A DNA stretch of 64,000 nucleotides, taken from contig CM041200.1 of the NCBI GenBank assembly GCA_023078555.1, positions 4,182,936 through 4,246,935 of the forward strand. Direction: 5' to 3'. Within the stretch, counting starts at the first letter, position 1. Each line of letters opens with the position of its first letter. The notes under the pieces are model-generated. The model saw only the letters and a list, made by a program, of their open reading frames with translations. It made no database searches and was not told the origin of the DNA. Shown here in pieces: positions 35,312 to 46,898 of the stretch. The translations under genes were made by a program, and so were the position numbers. This DNA is from Ulva prolifera (lineage: Eukaryota > Chlorophyta > Ulvophyceae > Ulvales > Ulvaceae).

Positions 35312-35488
35312 TCTCAGACCCAAGATCAATCGTGGGAATGATTGCACCTGTGACCGGAAATGCACCCAGCATTTGTGGGAAAGAGCGCTTGTGAACCTAT
35401 GCGGTTGCTTTCCTGTGCACAATCCGCATCTTGCGTGGCTCGCTTTTGACATATGCAGCAAAATTTGCACTGCTGCTTAGGTCCAATT

Positions 35489-35493
35489 TGTAA
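35489..35493 (+). other. TGTAA poly(A) signal candidate for LSM1
   Basis: TGTAA about 180 nt after the LSM1 stop codon. Confidence 0.5.
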
Positions 35494-35648
35494 CATGACG
35501 ACAATGGAAATGACAACTGCGACAATTATGTGTTGGTGTGCGTTCATGTATACTAATGCCCAGGCATAATTCAAAGATGCTACAGTTCTTCCGACACATA
35601 GCTTTCCATGAACTACCCTCACGGAATTGCCTGTAGGCTGTTTCCTGT

Positions 35649-35653
35649 TTACA
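35649..35653 (-). other. TGTAA poly(A) signal candidate for LIL3
   Basis: TGTAA on the minus strand about 50 nt after the LIL3 stop codon, just past the palindrome. Confidence 0.5.
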
Positions 35654-35676
35654 TACTCGTACACTGCAATGTCCCC

Positions 35677-35703
35677 AAGCCAGCGCAAAATTTGCGCTGG
35701 CTT
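35677..35703. repeat. Near-perfect palindrome, 13-bp arms with 1-nt spacer
   Basis: Arms AAGCCAGCGCAAA (35677-35689) and TTTGCGCTGGCTT (35691-35703) are perfect reverse complements around one A/T base pair. The right arm overlaps the LIL3 stop codon (35702-35704), so the LIL3 mRNA would begin a strong hairpin within its stop codon. The loop would be tiny, so the DNA may act as a palindromic protein site or cruciform instead. Confidence 0.85.
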
Positions 35704-37144
35704 ACTTGCTCGACTCCTTCTCAGATGGTCGCACTTGCCCCTCCCAACTTGCATTCCACTGCTTGTCATAGAATGTGGCCTCATCCAACAAGTTCTTGTA
35801 CTTGGAAAGATCCGAGGTTTGGCGGACAAGCAGGATACCAAAGACTGTGATGTGCAAGAGCAACTTGCCGAAGAATGACTCCTACAGATGCATTCCTGCT
35901 GTGATGGTGCTGACAGGACAACAGCACACACTTACCGCCATGTACGTGATGCCCTTGGGAGCATGCGTAGCTCAGATTCCTGTGTCGATAAGCATGCAAA
36001 CAACAATTGTGAACTGGCATGGTGCAGATGGCACATGGGTGGCACACCTGCTGCTCAACCAGGCCAGCTCCAGATGCCAGCTCAGTGAGGCCTGCCAGCA
36101 GGTAGCCAACCATGGCTGCCCGGCCATTCAGTTTCTCTGCCTCCGGTAGGTGGAATCGCTTCACCCAAGCCCACCACGGGACCATGTTGGTGTCAAAGTT
36201 GACAGGGTCATCATTGCGGGAGGGAATCGGGGAGTCCTCTAGCATCTTGCGGCGGGCCATCTCTGCGTCGATGACTGCATCCCAGTTAGTCTCACCATCG
36301 TCTCCCGGGAACTGTTGGAAGTCCCATGTGCCATTGATCCACCGGTCGTCCCTGAAGTACCCATCAACAATTTGCAAGCGGTAGCTCTCACCACCAGACC
36401 CTGCTGCCTTTTCCGGAGCACTGGCCTCCTGCACATCTGGCGACATCGTGAAAGGCTGCTCTCAGGCAGTACAACATCATCAGTGGGCAACAATTCCGCA
36501 CATCTTCGGAGCCGGTAACAATGTGCAGATCTGGTCACGTGAGTCGATGCGAAACGTGCACAGCCCGTGTTCGACGCGCGGATGGCAACAAAATATGATG
36601 GCAGCGGAAAGGCTCGTCGTTGAGCGGCCCCATGATACATGATGTGTCGGTTTGACGCACTCAGCCCGCATTCTGGGCTCCGCTGCTGTCTCGGGAGCGG
36701 CACGCTTACCGGCCTCGATCTATAGAGTCAATGTTGCCAAGAATCGCAACGTGCCTTCGCGTGTGTGGGGTTCCACAAGAGTACATATCTGACAGAATCG
36801 CGGAGAACCATGTAGGCTACCACGCATTTGCGCACAGTGCAGAACCCAGCAGGCTCTAAAGCTCAAGGGACAGTGGCAGCACACCGGCTTTGCCTCTGCA
36901 GCTGGCTTGGGTTGTTCTGCTGCTGGCTCGGCACTCGCTGCGGCCTTAGCCTGATCCGGCTTGGTCTCCGGCTCGGCAGTAGCCGTGACAGATATCGCGC
37001 ATCTACAAAAGCACACTTATCAGGCACGCTCCCCGCAATCTGCTCATGCCATGTTTACTATGTGAGCTGTTTGACTTACCTTTGCCTGAATGGGCGCAGA
37101 GTTGGTGCCCTGAAGGCTGTGGCTTTCGCGCGCACCATGGACAT
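35702..37144 (-). CDS. LIL3: Light-harvesting-like protein LIL3 (plastid)
   Basis: Thylakoid LHC-like protein that anchors geranylgeranyl reductase and protochlorophyllide oxidoreductase during chlorophyll synthesis. Four exons (minus): 37144-37080, 37002-36885, 36455-36048, 35881-35702; in-frame total 256 residues. Exon 1 (MSMVRAKATAFRAPTLRPF) is a clear transit peptide. Exon 2 is an Ala/Pro/Glu/Lys linker. Exon 3 has the LIL3 signature: ETNWDAVIDAEMARRKMLED, then WWAWVKRFHLPEAEKLNGRAAMVGYLLA, the chlorophyll-binding first helix with its E-N-R motif. Exon 4 gives the second hydrophobic helix (FFGKLLLHITVFGILLV) and the conserved end DEATFYDKQWNASW. Either Met 1 or Met 3 could be the start. 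The stop codon sits in a 27-bp palindrome. Confidence 0.95.
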
Positions 37145-37580
37145 CTCCCCTGAACGATTTCAAGTGCTGGATAGGCAACGTCCGGGTGCGGGCAGCGGTT
37201 CGAAGATTGATCAAGGCGACAATGTATGAAAATGAGACGCGAATCTTGTGTTTTTAATGTTGAATTACAACCTATGCTGCGGTTCGCATCGAGATGGCCA
37301 TCTCCCATCTTATTGGCGGTGTGGCGGCGCACCACCAAAGCCACAGCCAGTTGAGATTTCTGCGAGTTTCCGCGATTGAAGGCATGACGCCTCCGAACGA
37401 CGTCGCGTCACTCCGATCACTGCAGTCAAGCGTTGCTTGTGTTCGATGATACCGAAGAGGGGAATGCATCAATCGCTTTGCACATTTGGTCTTGCGTTAT
37501 TGGCGTTTCACTTCACGCAAACGGGGACACAACAAGCTGTACCCAAGAATATAGTTGTGTTGCGATCAGCTGGTGCGGTC
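37145..37580. promoter_or_regulatory. Divergent promoter region, LIL3 / BSD-domain gene
   Basis: 436 bp between divergent starts, expected to hold both promoters. An open frame upstream of the BSD start (from about 37437) runs in frame with it, so a longer BSD N-terminus cannot be ruled out. Confidence 0.4.
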
Positions 37581-38922
37581 ATGGACTTCTTCACATCTTT
37601 CCGAGAAAGAGCGCAGCAAGCAGTTAATGCTGCATCGGAGCTTGCCACCCCCATGCTTGCTGAGGCCGAGAAGGCAGTGAAGTCCATGGCTGACACGGTC
37701 GCCGCGGATGTTCAGACTGTAGCAGCGGACGCGAGGTCCAAGGCTCGAGAGCTGACTGATGATTTTGAGGTGCACATCTGACAGCTAGCCATATGATCCT
37801 CGGCTCATTGCCTGTTCATGTCTCATTACACGTAACGATTAACTCATGCAGGAGCCAAGCAGGCCAAGGCTACGAGACGTTGGAATCACAGATCAAGTTC
37901 TGGCCGTTGTACGATCGCTTACATATGCATCGTTTGATACGGACAGCGTTCCAGCCAGCGGCGATGGATTTGTTATGGAGGCATGGCAAGTCGAGCATGC
38001 AACAGCCATATTGCAGGAGTGCCCAGAGTTGGACTCTCTACGGTTCACTCTTTGCCCAAAGTGCGCACCTGGCCAACTAACATGCTAGACATAAAGCTGC
38101 GAGCTTCGTGTTTACGTCTGTGATGGTCCACGGTGGTGCAGGAGAATGACTGAGTCACAGTTCTGGGCTGTTTACTTTGCGTTGGTCGATCAATTGCTCG
38201 TCCGAGATCAGAACTCTGAAGCAGCTGAAGGCAATGGAGAGATAGGTGGAGGGCAAAGTCCTGATCGAGCAAGCAATGCTGCCCGTAGTGGACTCAGTGG
38301 GTGGGAAGCAGTGCAACACGAAGATGCTGCAAGCAGACCACCTTCTTCTCCAGTCGCAGATGCTGCTGGGGATGATCTAGATGCGTACCTGAAGGTTTGC
38401 CCATTCCAACTGTGTGCTACGAGCTTGATCGCAGCGATTTTGCAGACATCCAATGCTTTTCGCTGTGCCGGCAAGTGGATTGGTCAAGTCAAAGACACTC
38501 TGGCGTTCTCCATGTCAGTATTCGTTCAATAGTTCGAACTTGCTGTCTGCGTCAACGGATGTTGACCTGGTGGACACTTGTGATGCCATCGCAAGCATGT
38601 ATTGTGCTAGATTTGCGAATCAATGCTCAGGTAACACTATGTAGCCACGTGGAGATGGAGCTGCTGCGTGCAGGGCATGCTTGATGGAGATGGGGACGGG
38701 GATGCCCATGAAGGAGTTTCTGAGGCCGCCGATGATATTGACGAGTACCTGAAAGAGCTGAGTGGTGCTGATGGTGGCGCCGATGCAGATGGCACAGGGT
38801 CTGCCGCAGGCGGTGAAGACATGGAAGCTGATGATGACGATCTGGATGCCTACTTAGGGGAGCTTGAGCTCAGTGGTGATGAAGGTAATGCGGGACAGGA
38901 GTCGGATGTTGACAGCAGTTGA
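37581..38922 (+). CDS. BSD-domain protein
   Basis: Four exons: 37581-37769, 37852-38060, 38142-38394, 38674-38922, in frame to 299 residues. The BSD domain (about residues 85-150) is recognisable from LTYASFDTD, the middle ECPELDSLRFTLCPK and FWAVYFALVDQLL with the conserved Phe-Trp pair. The N-terminal exon is an amphipathic Ala/Lys/Glu helix beginning MDFFTSFRERAQQAV, as in plant and human (SYAP1-like) BSD proteins. The C-terminus is highly acidic and has three related motifs: DDLDAYLK, DDIDEYLKELSG and DDDLDAYLGELELS, separated by Gly/Asp/Ala linkers. The molecular role of stand-alone BSD proteins is poorly known. The 279-bp last intron could hide a further small exon. The start is the Met matching the family N-terminus. 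Confidence 0.85.
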
Positions 38923-40382
38923 TGAGGCCATACAGCTGCGGTCGTGGACCAATTCGGACATGATTTTGGTTCTTGTTCTTGTTGTTCTTGTTTGGAGTCT
39001 CTCATTTCATGTTGTGGAACAATGTCATGGTGTAGAGAAACATTGCATGTAGGGCTGCCAAGTCTCATGCTGTGATTGGGATGCAAGGTGCATCATGATG
39101 GCTATCAATGCTCAAGTAGACATATTGTTGTCGTGGGTGTTGCTCTTGATAATATTGCCGATGTCGATGCCAATGCACGTCGCAACGGCGCACAGGTCAT
39201 ATCCTGTGTCCGGGGATATTTTCAAATGCATGTGAAGTCAACTTCATGTGAAGCATGCCTAAGTGCGTAGGCAGACGTGAAGAAGCTCTTGTTTTGCACG
39301 GTGTGGCGCAGTCGGCTGCATTGGTGATGTTGCTTGAGTCGACGTGGCTTGCTCCTAACAAGTGGTAATTCTGATTGCAAGATCGTGTCCCATGTATGTT
39401 TGGTCCCAGACTCCACCCCCATCATGGTGCATGCCTGCGTTTCGGCGGCGGCGACAGCGGCAGTCACACATCCAGTGCGGATGCGTCTGCTCAACAGGCA
39501 TGAGCAGTGTCCAGTGCTCTCTGCGCCATGCTTCATTCATTCCCTGCAACGTGCCGCGGATGGAGCGACTTCCAGTTCCGTGTGCATACAATCTTGTTCT
39601 ACCTTCACAGGGCACTGGATTTTCTCGTTGCAGCCCCTCATGACCCCCGGGCCAGACTGAGCGACGGCACAGTGTTGTCAGTGCCTCAGTGTATGGTTCG
39701 CGATGCATGTGTTTTTGGTCCACCCTGCAGGGCGCTGAGGGTGACACCCGGCAGTGCCCTGCTGCACATGGCACTGTACTTGATCACTGGAGTACAGAGT
39801 TGGTTCGTGTTGTTGCAGTCTGTGGCGCAAGGCAGAGTCTGCGGCGTCATGTTGCTTGGATGCCTCTTTCGGTCCCGGATTGCGGAGTTGTCAGTGTCCA
39901 AATGGAAACGGCACCAGCTGCTGTTTGTGATGTACATACAGAGCCGCAGGGCGCAGGCCTGCCCAGATCTTATGACCATGCATGGGCGTGCACACCATGT
40001 GATCATGGTATGTACCGGGGATTCCGCTCAGCATGCTGCAGCACCCAGACTCGTGTACACGGCCTCTACACCGGCTGATGCTGCTTTCAAGTGGCCAGGT
40101 CAAGGTCAAAGGTACCCGCGTCCTTCCGTCTGAAAGCTTCTGCCAGTGATTGGTAGGCCTGTCGGCTTGCCATGTAGCACCTGTAGCTACATTACCTTGA
40201 ACCGTCCGGGAGTCCCTGAGCGCCAGCACACTGATACCAGGTATCACTTGGTAGCACGCACCAAATTGTATTGACTTGGCCACCTGCCTTTGCGCTGATG
40301 CACAGCCTGTACCGCTCCGTGAGGGGCACAGTCCACGGGCGCCGACGTGGAGCAGCAATCAGAGCACACAGCAGCCATTGCA
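38923..40382. other. Intergenic region without recognisable gene
   Basis: About 1.46 kb. The longest open frame (39507-40133, plus) has irregular composition and overlaps equally long open frames in other phases and on the other strand, so I do not call it. The segment near 38960-39000 is rich in TTGTTCTTG repeats. The TruA promoter should be at the right end. Confidence 0.4.
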
Positions 40383-42339
40383 ATGAGTAACAAACGTGAC
40401 GACCCAGACACCGCAACAGACAATGTCCGGCAGACTCATAAGTTCTCTCGCATGTCTGAAGCCGAGAAAACGGCTCGCAGACGGTACTTGATGTTTATAG
40501 AATACAATGGAAACGACTTCTCGGGATCTCAGCGGCAGAAAGATGGAGTCAGGACGGTGCAGGCCGAATGTGAAACTGCGTTGACCGCAATGACGAAGGA
40601 GGTGAGATCTGCTTTGCATTGTATTGTGGTGATGTGGGAGAGCATGCATGCAACTTCGCAGGAGTCTTCAGCCCACCTTGCCTGTCCTCGAGATACCACA
40701 GGCCGCTGTACCGAGCCAAGGTGAAAAGAACTGCCGGCAATACAGTCTCATGTTGTCAATGATTCAACGCGTTTCGGTGCCTGCAGCAGCGTGAATCCAT
40801 CTGTGGCATGGCAGCACATCTGCTGAGGCATGGCACTGCATGCAAGCTTCAGTGTGACCCCTGGCCGTTCATGCCTGCGCAAGCCTCCGTTCTCGTTGGC
40901 CGTTCCGAATTCATATTTGCAGTCTTGCCTGGTGCTGTCGAGATGCTGCCTTGACACGCCTGATCCCGTGGAACAAACCACGTCCAAGCAATTGTGAACG
41001 CCAAAGACAACACATCGTGAAGGACACAGCCAGAACCGACCTGCTGGGCTCCGCACGTTCGGGTGCTGTGAATGTGAACAATCCCCGCACGACATCATCA
41101 CCAGAACAGCACTCCTCATTTGCAGCACAAGCCGATCAAGTTCAGCAGCAGGACAGACGCCGGGGTGCATGCTCTAGCAAACAGTGCACACGTCGACATC
41201 ATTCGAAGGCACCGCAAGACCAAGGAGCCCGTGCAAGAGCCGTACACAGCAGAGGCGATCATGTCTGCGATGAACCACCACATCCGGCGGGCAGACACAT
41301 TCTGCCGAGTGACCCATGTGAGATCTGCGCTGCTGCACCCATGCCGGCCATATCCCGCCTGTCGCCAGATCGGCTATGCCTCCCTGATTGGGAAGCCTGC
41401 ATCATCATCACACACACAGCTTTGACTATGCAGGCTCGTGCTGCAGATGCAGGAAGTCAGCACGGACATGCACTCAAGGCATCATGCGGTCGCGCGCACG
41501 TACGTGTACAGAATAGTGTGCCCTGTTTCAATGCACAAGCTGAGCATATTCGAGCTCAACCGCTGCTGGGCGGTTGAGAAGGACCTGGACCTCGATGCCA
41601 TGCGGGAAGCAGCGGAACACCTGAAGGGGACGCAGGACTTCAGCTCGTTCAGAGGGGCGGGTGTGTTGTGCCAGCTGCTGGGCCATGAGTCCTGCGTGCT
41701 GCTTGTATCAATGGTGTTGTGTGCCAGTGCACCCTTTCTGTGGTGCCACGGCTGCGAACTGAGACGAGAGTGGCGCCACTCTGCTCAAATGGTCATCGGA
41801 CGTGCACAGGCGACTCTGTGTTGCCGAGCAGAGGTGCCATGCAGGCTGAACGGCCTCCGAGCTACTTGATCTGGCTTGCGGTAGTCGCGTCCGCTCTCCA
41901 AACTATGCTCGTCCACAATCAGTTTGAGGTGATTCAGGAGTATGCAGGGTGCACGTCTCCGACGCCAGTGAAGACGATAGAGTGCCTGGAGGTGCTGGAG
42001 CAGCCGGCATGCCCACACTGGGCGCCGCCAAGCTCAGTCTCATTTCTTGCAAAGGGCCAGCTGCGGTCGGTCGTCATCAAAGTCAGAGCTAATGCTTTCC
42101 TGTATCACATGGTGCGGCTCCTGGTGGGCTGGCTCGTGGAAGTGGGGTCTGGTCAGCAGGAGGCTGCCAGGACTCCAGAGGTGCTACAGCAGAAGGCCAT
42201 TCAAGCGCTGAAGTGCGGTGCAGCCCCTCCCTGTGGACTATACCTTGCCGAGGTACACTATAATCCGGAGAGCTTCACCACACCATCGCCACTGAGATTT
42301 GCAGACGAGGTCGATGCTGAAGATAGCGGTGGCGAGTAG
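40383..42339 (+). CDS. tRNA pseudouridine synthase, TruA family
   Basis: Isomerises uridine to pseudouridine in the anticodon arm of tRNAs (TruA/PUS1/PUS3 family). Exons: 40383-40601, 41126-41317, 41447-41660, 41948-42339, in frame to 338 residues. Motif I YLMFIEYNGNDFSGSQRQ is in exon 1. The catalytic motif FSSRTDAGVHAL is at residues about 79-89, with the nucleophilic Asp at about 84. Also seen are HAVARTYVYRI (motif II), FSSFRGAG joined to CTSPTPVKTI across an intron, and VRANAFLYHMVRLLVG (motif III). No targeting peptide is evident; the N-terminus is hydrophilic, so location is open. The start of exon 3 could be nine bases left or right, because three AGs are close together. The first intron is 524 bp, long for this window. 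Convergent with the BRAP2 gene, with 222 bp between stops. Confidence 0.92.
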
Positions 42340-42519
42340 CGCTTTTTGATGGTCAAGTGCAGTTGCAATGCAATGTGTGGCAGCCAACAGGACAGTGTGT
42401 GGCAAACATGCGGACGGCAAGAAGACGCCGTGTGTGCGTGCGTGTTTCACTCTGTGCATTGGCATAGCAGGAAATGTTGATTTCCGGCATTTTCGATTAC
42501 ATTGTGAGGGCGTTTCGTG

Positions 42520-42524
42520 TTACA
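42520..42524 (-). other. TGTAA poly(A) signal candidate for BRAP2
   Basis: TGTAA on the minus strand 38 nt after the BRAP2 stop codon. Confidence 0.5.
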
Positions 42525-42561
42525 GATGCAATATCGCAGCACCTGCTCAGGGAAGATGTGG

Positions 42562-45500
42562 TCAACGCCTGGCCCTCCGTTTGGGCTTTGCTGAAGGACC
42601 AACTTGCACGTTCCCGCCGGCAATCTCGCTGCCCCCCGCCATTTGTGATGCCTCCACGTACACCATTAAGTCTCTGACTTGTTCCTTCAAATCCTGAAAC
42701 ATGGCAGGCACTGAGCGTTCGTTGCACCAGCTGATGCAATCAATGTATGCAAGCGACGCCAAACACACACAATCTCAGTTCTTTGAGCACACTTCTGGCA
42801 CGATGGATTTCTCAGGCTACAAAGCAGCCGGGAGCACAAGGTCAGCCGGGACGGGCACACCGCTATAATGGCATCTTTCTTCTGGACGTCGGATTGCAAT
42901 GCTGTCACCATGTCCTTGTATGTCTGCTGATTACTGATGAGGCCTCTGTTGAGCTCTGTCAGCACGTCCAGCTCCTTGCGGCTGGCCTGCTTCTGCGCTG
43001 TCAAGTCCACGACAGACTTCTGCAGTGCCCGCGCCTCATTCTCAGCTTTTCCCGCACTGCAAGGCTCCATCATGTCAAAGCACAGGACACCAGCAGCAAG
43101 CCCAGTCCACATGCCCCATAGCTCAGCACATGGCTGCATGGGCTCAAAATCACAGAGCCTTGTGATGCCATGCAGCAAACACCTGCACCTGCTTTGCAAA
43201 AGCTAGCAGCGACGATGTATAGATATGGACAGCCACATATGTGTGTGTGCACGAGATTGCAGTACATCAGGTTGATCGCGAGCATCGAAAACCAGCTTGG
43301 AAGTGCACACCGCTGCTGCAGCGAGCCAATCGCCTGATCATGCCTCGCGGCTGCTGCGTCCAGCTCAGCAATGCGGGCACTGTGCTGCGCCGCATCCTGG
43401 GCCCGGAGGTCTTCGAACCACGCCCGCTGGCTCTCTAGCTGACTGGTCAGCAGGTGTGTAAACTCTCGCGTCACAGCATCCATCTTACTCGCATGTGTGG
43501 CCTGAAACGCTCACAAGAAAGCTGAGGAACCGACTGCACACGCTGTGCGAGGAACGAGCTGCTCATCCCTGTTCCGACACACCCAAGTGACGTCATGCAA
43601 CGCAGGAAGACCTTTCAGCAGAAGCTAGGCTGTGAATTGGTGCAGCACACGTCTCCAGGTATATGACAGGTAACTATACATATCGGGCACGTGACGGCTG
43701 CACTGCAGGAAACGACAGCAACATACCATGGACCCTGGCGGGTGGCATCTGCACGGAAGACGACAAAGCTGACAACGAATCACTCACCTCCATCATGTGC
43801 AGATCCTCATTCATCGCGAGTGTGGTCTCTGACGCCTGTGCTGAAGCACTGGACGCAGCGCCACCACCCTTGCCCCACCCCTTGCTGCCAGGCGGAGGAT
43901 GCTCGCCTGTTGCAGGAGCGCTAGCACCCGCAGCCTGGGCGCCGTCTGCTCCAGATCCCGCAGCAAGTTCAGGCGAGGGCACCTCCACGAGCTTCCCATC
44001 CAAGCTTGACTGGATCAGGCGGTGCACGTACTGGTCGCTGACATAGTCCCACACCTGCATCGCCTCTTTCAGGACTGCTGCGTCACGCCAGCATCGATGC
44101 TGCAGGCTGGTAGCAGCATGATTGCTGATGATCACTCGCATGGCCGGGCAAAGGCAAGTGAGCAAGGACTGCTGGTGCAGCGACACAGAAGGGTCTGACA
44201 GGGAGCTGGGGCTGGACCTACGGCAGCTGTCGTGCATGTGCATGGAGCGGACCGTGTCACCCCATGGCGCCGTCCATCCAGCAATCAAAATGGCTGCATC
44301 GTCAAAGGCAAGATGTGTGCAGGATCATGACACTGGGAGATTTGCGCACGCCGTCTGCAGCATGGCGCACGGGCCTGCCTCCTTGTGCTCCCTGACCAAG
44401 TGGCACGTTCGGTCGAGAATGCAGCTACAAGGCCTGTGACACCCATGGCCAAAGCCACAGAACATGCGGTCACCGCCGGCAATGGTAATATATAGATGAC
44501 ACGGACTCGGGCCATTGTATGGCAAAAGCACCACAAACAATTATCAGGTATGACATCAATACCGACGCCGGAAATGGTACAAAGGCAAGCCCATGCACGC
44601 GTCAGGGCATGGCAGTGGTATGCGGGCCGCACCCGGCCAGTCTCGAGCTCGAGCGAGTAGCAGTGGTTGGTCTGCTCAAAGTGAGCGCAGGCATGGGCTT
44701 CCTTGTACCGGCCGCAGCCGACGTGGCCACAAATCAGACAGATCCACAGGTCAGCTGATGTGCCGCAGACCTCGCAGCTGGATGAATGACTGCTGTTGAT
44801 GCAGTACCGGCACACAGGGCAGGAAGTGTCGCCCCACTGCTGCAGACACTCGCTGTGGAACTTGTGATTGCAGACCTGCAGCACGCAGCTATGAGACCAT
44901 GTGCATGTGGCTGGACTAGGCTACAGGCACAGAGGGCAGTGGCCCCACGGCCTGGAGAGCACGTCTGTGATTGGGCAGTCTGGAGCAGGGGTGAACGCAC
45001 AGTGGTGATCACGCCAGAGATGTGTCGATCCAGTCGCTCCAAGCAGACTGGGCATGTCGGTAGTTCGGTGTGGCCTGGAGGTACCTCAATGTCCGTCTCG
45101 GCTTCCGGAGTATGTATTTGCACTGACGACACGACCACCACTTTGCAGAGGATGTCTGGCTCCAGCATGGAGTATGGCTTTCCGTTAAAGTCGTCCAGGA
45201 ACTGTTGTGAGGAAGCTATGTCCTGAAAGTCAAGGATTGCCATGCATATGCTCTTGGCTACATCCCCTCTGCGAACCATGCGCATGGCAGAGACGTTGGC
45301 CATGTGGTGATGAAAGAAGGCAAACAGATCGGAGATGGCCATGTCCGCGGGTATGGCCAGCACACATACTGTACAGCTCTTCGGCGACGAGGCCTGCAAG
45401 TGCAGGTGGGGCGATTGGGCATATCATGCAGGTACACAGCAGGCAGCCTGACATGGCCACAAGTGGCACCACGCTGGTTTGCTGATTCCCGTCTCAGACA

Positions 45501-45651
45501 TGAACTGCACCTGCTTTCCATCTGTTAGTTCCTGACGGTATAGATGTAGAATTCCAGTCACGTGTTCCACGCATGGATTGCCGAAAGAGAATGGTATCTC
45601 TTCGGTCACGGTATCATCTCGCTTGGACGACTCAATGGCGATCCTGTACAT
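42562..45651 (-). CDS. BRAP2: BRAP2/BRIZ-type RING, UBP zinc-finger E3 ubiquitin ligase
   Basis: Homologue of human BRAP (IMP) and plant BRIZ proteins. Seven exons (minus): 45651-45511, 45393-45001, 44875-44633, 44054-43788, 43501-43311, 43056-42861, 42693-42562, in frame to 520 residues. The start is MYRIAIESSK, matching the family N-terminus. Residues about 20-45 have the FSFGNPCVEHVTGILHLYRQ block. Residues about 48-140 are the BRAP2 RRM-like domain (CTVCVLAIPADMAISDLFAF). A RING-H2 finger runs from PTCPVCLERLD to GDTSCPVC (about 165-200). The UBP-type zinc finger holds LWICLICGHVGCGRY and VWDYVSDQYVHRLIQ. A Gly/Ala/Ser linker and a long coiled coil (about 349-500; RELTxLL, KQASRKELDVLTELNR) follow, ending with the conserved DLKEQVRDLMVYVE and a basic tail. 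In plants two such proteins act as a pair in germination. Confidence 0.94.
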
Positions 45652-46898
45652 AAAATACGCCAAGCGCGATGATGCACTACTTGTAAGAGCACGCCGTAGG
45701 AGCGTGGCGCTGGGCGATGGATGGCAGGATGAGCCTCCGAATGATCGATCGACGTCGACAGATGATGTAATTACGACTGCACGCTTTGGCAACCAAGATA
45801 CGTGATGCACAGTACTGATTTCGTGACAGTATCATGCGCCATCCATATTTCTCTGCGCTCATGAATGGCTTGTTTTGTACGTTGTGCTCGACCACTTGCA
45901 TGCCGACTCAGCGATTGTGGCTACCTGCACTGTGCCAGTGCACAATCGTTTTGTTCAGCGTCCTCGGACAGGCGGTACAAGAGCAATCTACTGTGGTTTT
46001 CATAATGAGATACATCACACTGTAGACTACACATGGACCACACGCCTTACAATTACACTGGGATTGCGCGGTGACACGCCTTGCGATTACACTGGGAATG
46101 CGCGGTGACAGACATGGCTAAGACGACCAAGCACCAAATTTGGGAAAATTTGGCAGCTTCCGACTGTAAACTGCTTTCACAGATCTTGGGCTGCACTAGA
46201 TCGAGACAGTTACTGTGGGTTATCACCGCACTGCCGCGCCTGCTTGTCAAGAAAACTGAATTATACATCAAATCCAAGCTGGATTCAGCCCATGGCTGCT
46301 CAGTGAGTCAGCATGGACCAGCTCCAAGGCGTTCAGACTCTTCCAGGCAGACCGCACTTCCGCGAATAGCACTGTCCAGGGACACAGCTCTGAACTTGGG
46401 ATCAACGAGCACTAGTGGCTCATCGGACCTGCTCGGCTGCTTCCGACACCAGCGGAATGCGCGGAATCTGACCAGCTGCACAGGATCCCTGCAAAGATGA
46501 CACTACTTCACCACCGCATGATTGGACATATTGATGCAATTCGTTCAAGCCAGGCTAAAGTGTGATTCAGTGAATCATTCACATTGACTTGGACGTGGGA
46601 AACGCGACTGCAGAATCCAACACATCAGCGATTAGCAACAATCCTGCATCAAAATTTGATGCTTGTAAAAAAGATCCAGGTGAAACCCATGTATGACCAT
46701 ACATGCTATCAAGCATCGGGCACGTCTCCACAAGCAAACCTTGACCACAAAGGTCCTGTGCTGCATTGAAAAATGATGCCATAAGAGAGCGCCATGGTGC
46801 AGTATGAGATCCACCATGAAAGCCAGATCAAGTGCATTTGCAGAAGCAAGACGTGAGAAAAGCGGCGTTGCTGGTGTAGACAGTGCCCATCGCCGGAG
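45652..46898. other. Intergenic region with short tandem repeat
   Basis: About 1.25 kb between the BRAP2 promoter and the 3' end of TIC20. It holds a two-copy 34-bp repeat (annotated separately) and a plus-strand open frame at 46081-46500 that I cannot support as a gene. Confidence 0.4.
46041..46108. repeat. Two-copy tandem repeat, 34-bp unit
   Basis: Units begin CACGCCTTAC (46041) and CACGCCTTGC (46075) and both end GCGCGGTGA with 31 of 34 positions identical, so this is a local duplication. Confidence 0.85.

Larger units (their letters stand above)
35312..35701. other. Convergent intergenic region LSM1 / LIL3
   Basis: 390 bp containing both 3' UTRs, two TGTAA motifs (one per strand) and a 27-bp palindrome directly at the LIL3 stop, each annotated separately. 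Confidence 0.5.

Noticed and set aside
39507-40133. 208-residue plus-strand open frame upstream of TruA
   Set aside because: Overlaps similarly long open frames in other phases and on the minus strand; no family resemblance or exon partners.
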